From contig NZ_JBCAQT010000004.1 of the NCBI RefSeq assembly GCF_038419845.1, positions 1-64,000 of the forward strand: a stretch of DNA of 64,000 nucleotides. Reading direction: 5' to 3'. Origin of the DNA: Marinimicrobium sp038419845 (GTDB lineage: Bacteria > Pseudomonadota > Gammaproteobacteria > Pseudomonadales > Cellvibrionaceae). Made by a program: the position numbers and the translations under genes. This document shows positions 59,541 to 64,000 of the stretch, in pieces (the stretch's first letter is position 1; each line of letters opens with the position of its first letter). The notes beneath the pieces are model-generated. The model did not search any database and was not told the DNA's origin. It saw nothing but the letters and a program-made list of their open reading frames with translations.

Positions 59541-60451
59541 GCCCCGCGCTTCCCCGGTCTGTCCGACTGGTGGAGGTGGGGCCCCGGGACGGGCTGCAGA
59601 ACGAAGCCCGCCCCGTCTCCCTGGATGCCAAGCGCCAGTTGCTGGAACAGCTGGCGCAGGCGGGCCTGCGTTACCTGGAAGCCGGCAGCTTTGTGCACCC
59701 CGAGCGGGTGCCCCAGATGGCCGACAGCGATACTCTTCTGCGCGACCTGCGCCGTCACCCGGGCGTCACCTACGCCGCCCTCACCCCCAACCAGCGCGGC
59801 TTCGAACGGGCCCTGGCGGCCGGTGTGGATGAAGTCGCCGTCTTTGCCGCCGCCTCCGAGACTTTCAGCCAGAAAAACATCAACTGCAGTATCGACGACA
59901 GCCTGGCGCGTTTCGAACCCCTGATGCACAGCGCCCGTGAGGCGAACCTGCCGGTGCGCGGCTACATTTCCTGCGTGCTCGGCTGCCCCTACACCGGCCG
60001 GGTGGCGCCCGAACAGGTATTGGCGCTGACGCACCAACTGCTCGATCTGGGCTGCCGGGAAGTGTCGCTGGGCGATACCATCGGCGTGGGCACGCCGGGC
60101 GACACCGCCCGACTGCTCGATGTGCTTCTGGCCGAGATTCCGCCCGAGCGCCTGGCGGTGCACATGCACGACACCTACGGGCAGGCACTGGCCAATATTT
60201 ACGTGGCCCTGACCCATGGCATCAGTGTGGTGGACAGTGCCGTCGCCGGCCTGGGCGGTTGCCCTTTTGCCCCCGGCGCTGCGGGCAATGTCGCCACCGA
60301 GGATGTGGTGTATATGCTCAATGGCCTGGGTATAGAACACGGGGTCGATCTGGAGGCGCTGGTGCACGCGGGCGATACCATCTGCCGCACCCTGGGGCGC
60401 GACAACGCCTCCCGTGTGGCCCGCGCCCTGCTCAGCCGGGCAGATTCCTGA
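59537..60451 (+). CDS. mvaB: Hydroxymethylglutaryl-CoA lyase-like enzyme
   Basis: 304 residues, HMGL-like TIM barrel: VEVGPRDGLQNE at the start (metal and substrate Asp/Arg), SFVHPERVPQMAD, GYISCVLGCPYTG, HMHDTYGQALAN (metal histidines) and the family signature GGCPFAPGAAGNVATEDV with the catalytic Cys. It cleaves HMG-CoA to acetoacetate and acetyl-CoA in leucine catabolism. The gene is unlinked to other leu/liu genes here. It starts at ATG overlapping the tolC stop. Confidence 0.93.
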   Translation: MSPALPRSVRLVEVGPRDGLQNEARPVSLDAKRQLLEQLAQAGLRYLEAGSFVHPERVPQMADSDTLLRDLRRHPGVTYAALTPNQRGFERALAAGVDEVAVFAAASETFSQKNINCSIDDSLARFEPLMHSAREANLPVRGYISCVLGCPYTGRVAPEQVLALTHQLLDLGCREVSLGDTIGVGTPGDTARLLDVLLAEIPPERLAVHMHDTYGQALANIYVALTHGISVVDSAVAGLGGCPFAPGAAGNVATEDVVYMLNGLGIEHGVDLEALVHAGDTICRTLGRDNASRVARALLSRADS

Positions 60452-60490
60452 CCCGTTTTTTCTTTTCTGACGAACTGATGACTGACCACC

Positions 60491-60799
60491 ATGACCGATG
60501 ATCCGCAACTGCCTCTGGAAACGACGCTGAACCTGGAGACCGCTCCCATTCACTGGCGCGAACTGGAGCGCTTTTTTGCCGCCGGCCGCGCGATCCGGGT
60601 GGCGCCGGAACTGGACCTGGTAGCGGTGGGAGCCGAGCTGGCAAAGGACAATGCCCGGCAGATTTCACAGTGGATGGAAGAGGGAAAAGTCGACGCGGTG
60701 CCGGATGAAAAGGCTCAAGCCTGGCACGAGCGCAATACCGAAGTCTGGGCGCTGGTGATCCGCCCCTGGGTGTTAGTGCAGGAGCGAACTGAGTCGTAA
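60491..60799 (+). CDS. DUF2288 family protein
   Basis: 102 residues: APIHWRELERFFAAGRAIRVAPELDLVAVGAELAKDN, then QWMEEGKVDAVPDEKAQAW and FVVIRPWVLVQE-like end (WALVIRPWVLVQE). These are the DUF2288 features; the function is unknown. ATG 60491, 39 bp after the lyase gene. Confidence 0.85.
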   Translation: MTDDPQLPLETTLNLETAPIHWRELERFFAAGRAIRVAPELDLVAVGAELAKDNARQISQWMEEGKVDAVPDEKAQAWHERNTEVWALVIRPWVLVQERTES

Positions 60800-60808
60800 A
60801 GGGGTACG

Positions 60809-61405
60809 CTAGCTGCGGCTTTTCTTGTGCTGGCGCTCCCAGTTTTCCAGGCGTTTGCGCTCGCTCTTGCGCAGCAGAATATAGGTGGCGCCGCTCTCCC
60901 CGTGCTGTTTCAGGGCCGAGTGAAACGCCAGCACCTCGTGCAGCTGTGGCAACCAGTGCGCCACACAGCTTTTGAGTAACGCCGGACGCTCGCGCCCCAC
61001 TCCCTTACCGTGGGTGATCAGCGCACAGCGGATGTCCTGCGCCATACAGTCCTGCACAAAACCAAACACCGCCCGGCGCGCCTGTTCCACGGTCATCCGG
61101 TGCAGGTCCAGTCGGGCGTCGATGGTGTACTTGCCCAGGCGAAGATTGCGATAGACCCCGTTCTGCACCCCGTCGCGTTTGAACGCCAGCAGGTCGTGGG
61201 GGTTCAACTCAGGCACGTACTCGCCGGAGAGGAAGTTGCTCTCGGCGCCCACCGCCTGGGCCACCGCCGCTTCGCGACGCTGGGCCAAAGTGAGAGGATC
61301 GGCGTCGCGCTGCGCCAGCGGCACCTTGGGCTCGCTCTTGATCGGACGCACGTCGCGCATTTCCCGCCGAAATATTTCCAGCTCGTCGGGCTTGTCTGCA
61401 CTCAT
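60809..61405 (-). CDS. Smr-domain protein, SmrA-like
   Basis: 198 residues with an N-terminal SmrA/B extension and a C-terminal Smr domain (about 95-185): LDLHRMTVEQARRAVFGFV, ALITHGKGVGRERPALLKS and the VLAFHSALKQHGESGATYILLR end. Smr domains act as nucleases on DNA or stalled-ribosome mRNA. ATG 61405. It converges on DUF2288. Confidence 0.88.
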   Translation of the reverse strand: MSADKPDELEIFRREMRDVRPIKSEPKVPLAQRDADPLTLAQRREAAVAQAVGAESNFLSGEYVPELNPHDLLAFKRDGVQNGVYRNLRLGKYTIDARLDLHRMTVEQARRAVFGFVQDCMAQDIRCALITHGKGVGRERPALLKSCVAHWLPQLHEVLAFHSALKQHGESGATYILLRKSERKRLENWERQHKKSRS

Positions 61406-61489
61406 AACCTTTACTCTCGTGCCAATATTGCGGGCCCCCGGAGCCCTCGACCGGTCCGGGAGCCTGCTACACTTGGGGTGTCCCGATTG

Positions 61490-62485
61490 ATGATGGCCAA
61501 TGCCAGCATCAATCAGGAGGCCCTGAAATCAATCCATCATTCTGACAAGCGGACCCAGATGCTGAGCCGATTTTCCCTCGCCCTGATCACCTTGCTGTCT
61601 ACCGCCCTGTTCGCGTTTGCCTGGGCCCTGGCACTATTTTACGGTGGCGCTCCCGTGCCACTGGAACAGGTGGACTGGCCCATTGTACTGCGCGAGCTGG
61701 TGCTCTGCCTGACTCTTTTTACCCTGTTCGCCACGGCGGCCTATCTGCCCGTGCGCAAATCCATCGCCGAGAAACTGACCATCGGGCTGGGACTGATTTT
61801 TCTCGGATCCTGGCAGGAATTGCTCAACCAACTGATTCTGTCCGACTGGTGGCTCGCCAAGGCCTTTACTCTGACGCTCAGCCCCGCCGGGCTGATGCTG
61901 GCCACGGTGGGTCTGTTTCAGCTGGGCCGGGCCTACCGGCTGAGCCGGTTGATGCTCGGCAGCTACCAGAATATCGAGCGGGATCTGGCGACCATCGATC
62001 AGCTCACTCAGCTCTATAACCGCCGCTACTTCTTCTCCGTTTGCGGGCCGCTCATCGAGCAGGCCGGCGCCGGGGGGCATCGACCCGTGCTTCTGAGCCT
62101 TCGGATCATGAACCTCACGCCACTCAATCGCCGGCTGGGCTTTCAGGCCGGAGACGATGTGCTGATCCGGGTGAGCAAAGCCATCCGCCGGCACCTGCGC
62201 CCGGAGCATGTCGCCGCACGCCTGGGAGGACGGCGCTTTGCCATCCTGCTGCCCAATGCCAGCGAACGCGAGGCCGAAGAGCTGGCTAACCAGATTCGCA
62301 GCCGCGTCGAGCATGTGCTCATGACCAGCGAAGAGGGCGAGGAGGTACTCACCGGTATTGAGCTGGAAGCCCGCGCGGGCGAATACCAGCCGGGCGAGAC
62401 CCTGGACGAGCTGTTGACTCGCATCGGGTCCAACCCGGATCCCTCCACAACCGACACCGCCTCCGGGGCTTCCGGGGCCGATTAA
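61490..62485 (+). CDS. Membrane protein with degenerate GGDEF domain
   Basis: About 331 residues: four or five hydrophobic segments (about 30-155), then a GGDEF-fold domain (about 170-320: LATIDQLTQLYNRRYFFSVC, QAGDDVLIRVSKAIRR). The signature loop reads LGGRRFAILLP in place of GGDEF, so both acidic residues for metal are lost and cyclase activity is not expected. It may be a c-di-GMP or GTP-binding effector, or a regulator of another cyclase. The start is uncertain (ATG 61490 or 61493; 61559 possible). Confidence 0.82.
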   Translation: MMANASINQEALKSIHHSDKRTQMLSRFSLALITLLSTALFAFAWALALFYGGAPVPLEQVDWPIVLRELVLCLTLFTLFATAAYLPVRKSIAEKLTIGLGLIFLGSWQELLNQLILSDWWLAKAFTLTLSPAGLMLATVGLFQLGRAYRLSRLMLGSYQNIERDLATIDQLTQLYNRRYFFSVCGPLIEQAGAGGHRPVLLSLRIMNLTPLNRRLGFQAGDDVLIRVSKAIRRHLRPEHVAARLGGRRFAILLPNASEREAEELANQIRSRVEHVLMTSEEGEEVLTGIELEARAGEYQPGETLDELLTRIGSNPDPSTTDTASGASGAD

Positions 62486-64000
62486 CCGGTATTGCGCATC
62501 CCGGCGGAAATACCCGCCATGGTGACCTTGAGCGCCCGTTCCAGCTCGGGGCTGATGGGATTGCCACTGCGATGGCGCTTGAGCAGCTCGACCTGCAAGT
62601 AGTTGAGCGGATCCACATAGGGTTTGCGCACGCTCAGTGCCCGCTGGAGCATCGGCTCGTCATTGAGCAGTTGATCCTGGTGTTTGATCCGGTTGATCAA
62701 CACCTCCAGCGCGGCCAGATCGGAGCGCAACTGCTGCCCCAGTCCGTGCAGATCGGCCGGCACCAGCTCTTTCTCGTAATAGGTGGAAATCGCCAGGTCG
62801 GACTTGCCCACCACCATTTCCAGCAGATCCAGAAAGCTGGAGAAGAACGGCCAGTTTTCCAGCATATCCACCAGCGTTCCCGGAGCGTTCTCCAGCCCGT
62901 ACTCCAGCGCCTGGCGGGTGCCCAGCCAGGAAGGCAGGTTCAAACGCACCTGCATCCAGGCAAAAACCCAGGGAATCGCGCGCAGGCTGTCCACGCCGCC
63001 GGTCGCCTTGCGCTTGGCCGGGCGACTGCCCAGAGCCAGCAGGTTCAACTCCTGCTCCGGAGTCAGGCTGCGGAAGTAGGGCACGAATTTCGGGTGACCG
63101 CGCACCACGCTCCGGTAGGCCTCGAGACTGCTCTGGGCCATGCGCTCAATCAGGTCGCGCCACTCCTGCGAGGGCCCCTGGTGAGGCATGAGTGTGGCCC
63201 GCAGGGTGGCCGAGACATAGGTGGAGAAGCTGCTGAACGCCACCCGGGACTGGCCGAACTTGTAGCGGATCATCTCGCCCTGCTCGGTCACCCGGATCTG
63301 GCCGCGCACCGACCCCGGCGGCTGGGACGCCATGGCCTTTTCCACCGGGCCACCACCGCGACCGACGGTACCGCCGCGGCCGTGGAACAACACCAGATTG
63401 ACGCCCTGCTGCTCGGCGTGGGCCACCAGTTTCTCCTGCGCCTTGTACTGGGCCCAGGTGGCGGCGAACTTGCCGGCATCCTTGGCCGAGTCGGAATAAC
63501 CGATCATGACGGTCTGCCGACCCGCGATGTAATCCTGATACCAAGGCAGTTGCCAGAGGCGGTTCATCACCGAAGGCGCCCGATCCAGGTCGTCCAGGGT
63601 TTCAAACAGGGGCACGATGGGCATGTTCCAGTCCATGCCGCACTCGCGCAGCAGCAGCGCCACCACCAGTACGTCCGACGGCTGCTGGGCCATGGAAATG
63701 ACGTAGTGTGAGAGGGTTTCGCGCGGCTCGTTGGCAATCACCCGGCAGGTGGCCAACACCTCGGCGGTCTCGTCACTCATGGGCCATTTGGCGGGCAGCA
63801 GCGGCCGTTTGTTGTCCAACTGCTCGAGCAGAAATTCCTGCTTTTCCTCTTCCGACCACTCCAGATAACGACCCAGCTCCAGGTATTGGGTCAACTCATC
63901 CATGGCCTTGATGTGGCGCTCGCCATCCTGGCGAATATCCAGCGGTACCAGGTTGATACCGAAGCTGTGAATACGCCGGATGGTATCCATCAGTGGGCCA
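62482..64000 (-). CDS. ppc: Phosphoenolpyruvate carboxylase, C-terminal part (runs off window)
   Basis: About 506 codons are visible; the frame continues past 64000, so the N-terminal half is missing. It carboxylates PEP to oxaloacetate. Present: MIGYSDSAKDAGKFAATWAQ (bicarbonate/PEP site), FHGRGGTVGRGGGP (glycine-rich catalytic loop), VTEQGEMIRYKFG, RAIPWVFAWMQ and the C-terminal MRNTG tail of the allosteric site. Its 3' end overlaps the convergent GGDEF gene by 4 bases. Confidence 0.97.
   Translation of the reverse strand, partial: GPLMDTIRRIHSFGINLVPLDIRQDGERHIKAMDELTQYLELGRYLEWSEEEKQEFLLEQLDNKRPLLPAKWPMSDETAEVLATCRVIANEPRETLSHYVISMAQQPSDVLVVALLLRECGMDWNMPIVPLFETLDDLDRAPSVMNRLWQLPWYQDYIAGRQTVMIGYSDSAKDAGKFAATWAQYKAQEKLVAHAEQQGVNLVLFHGRGGTVGRGGGPVEKAMASQPPGSVRGQIRVTEQGEMIRYKFGQSRVAFSSFSTYVSATLRATLMPHQGPSQEWRDLIERMAQSSLEAYRSVVRGHPKFVPYFRSLTPEQELNLLALGSRPAKRKATGGVDSLRAIPWVFAWMQVRLNLPSWLGTRQALEYGLENAPGTLVDMLENWPFFSSFLDLLEMVVGKSDLAISTYYEKELVPADLHGLGQQLRSDLAALEVLINRIKHQDQLLNDEPMLQRALSVRKPYVDPLNYLQVELLKRHRSGNPISPELERALKVTMAGISAGMRNTG

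Noticed and set aside
1..64000. CRISPR arrays, insertion sequences, prophage, tRNA or rRNA genes
   Set aside because: No spaced direct repeats, transposase or integrase motifs, phage structural genes or clover-leaf/rRNA sequences were recognised by eye; a tRNAscan run would settle tRNAs.

Overview
The window is a GC-rich, densely packed gammaproteobacterial chromosome segment. The conserved neighbourhood nudF-yqiB-cpdA-yqiA-parE, the Prx6-type peroxiredoxin, OMPP1/FadL, TolC, LpxL and the AdoCbl-dependent split ribonucleotide reductase nrdJa/nrdJb all fit a marine-type gammaproteobacterium (Marinobacter/Cellvibrionales-like; genus not decided). There are 58 protein genes, no rRNA, no recognisable tRNA, no CRISPR array and no insertion sequence. 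One gene (ppc) runs off the right edge.

Region 1 (1-14.1 kb): a DGC zinc-binding protein and a GAF/degenerate-GGDEF/EAL protein, divergent around an FNR/DNR-type palindrome; the oxygen-independent class II ribonucleotide reductase, whose catalytic subunit is interrupted by a 372-residue intein with a LAGLIDADG endonuclease; the oxygen-independent ubiquinone hydroxylation genes ubiV-ubiU and divergent ubiT; two small genes; and cysJ-cysI for sulfite reduction.

Region 2 (14.1-36 kb): a nitrite/nitric-oxide region. A minus-strand cluster holds cytochrome c, lipoprotein NirK, NirV-like protein, SCO chaperone, an FG-GAP protein with a haem motif, and DUF3565. Divergent from it is a P450 preceded by a structured leader and a translationally coupled 57-codon ORF, then peroxiredoxin and YafJ. 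After a housekeeping stretch (TrpB2, FadL, a NfuA/SufT fusion, an MFS carrier, DUF488, GdhA) come quinol NO reductase NorZ with the iron-centre repair protein Ric, facing DUF454-NnrS-NsrR. Three 23-bp NsrR-type palindromes (14382, 33628, 33793) link a small membrane protein, ric-norZ and DUF454-nnrS-nsrR into one NO-responsive regulon. Together these predict nitrite to NO to N2O; no nitrous oxide reductase is in the window.

Region 3 (36-50 kb): an iron-type operon (DUF4856 lipoprotein, imelysin lipoprotein, TonB-dependent receptor, fatty-acid-hydroxylase-family protein) behind Fur-like sites; a light-sensing pair, haem oxygenase BphO and phytochrome-diguanylate cyclase BphP; lpxL; and a more AT-rich accessory block (NAD-type isocitrate dehydrogenase, a 76-residue protein, a SulP transporter, an RHH regulator, a CBS protein).

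Region 4 (50-64 kb): parE and its conserved partners, a REP-type repeat, thiD-thiC behind a TPP riboswitch, tolC, an HMG-CoA lyase homologue, DUF2288, Smr, a degenerate GGDEF membrane protein and ppc. Class II RNR, UbiTUV, NirK and NorZ together suggest an organism equipped for low-oxygen growth and NO stress.
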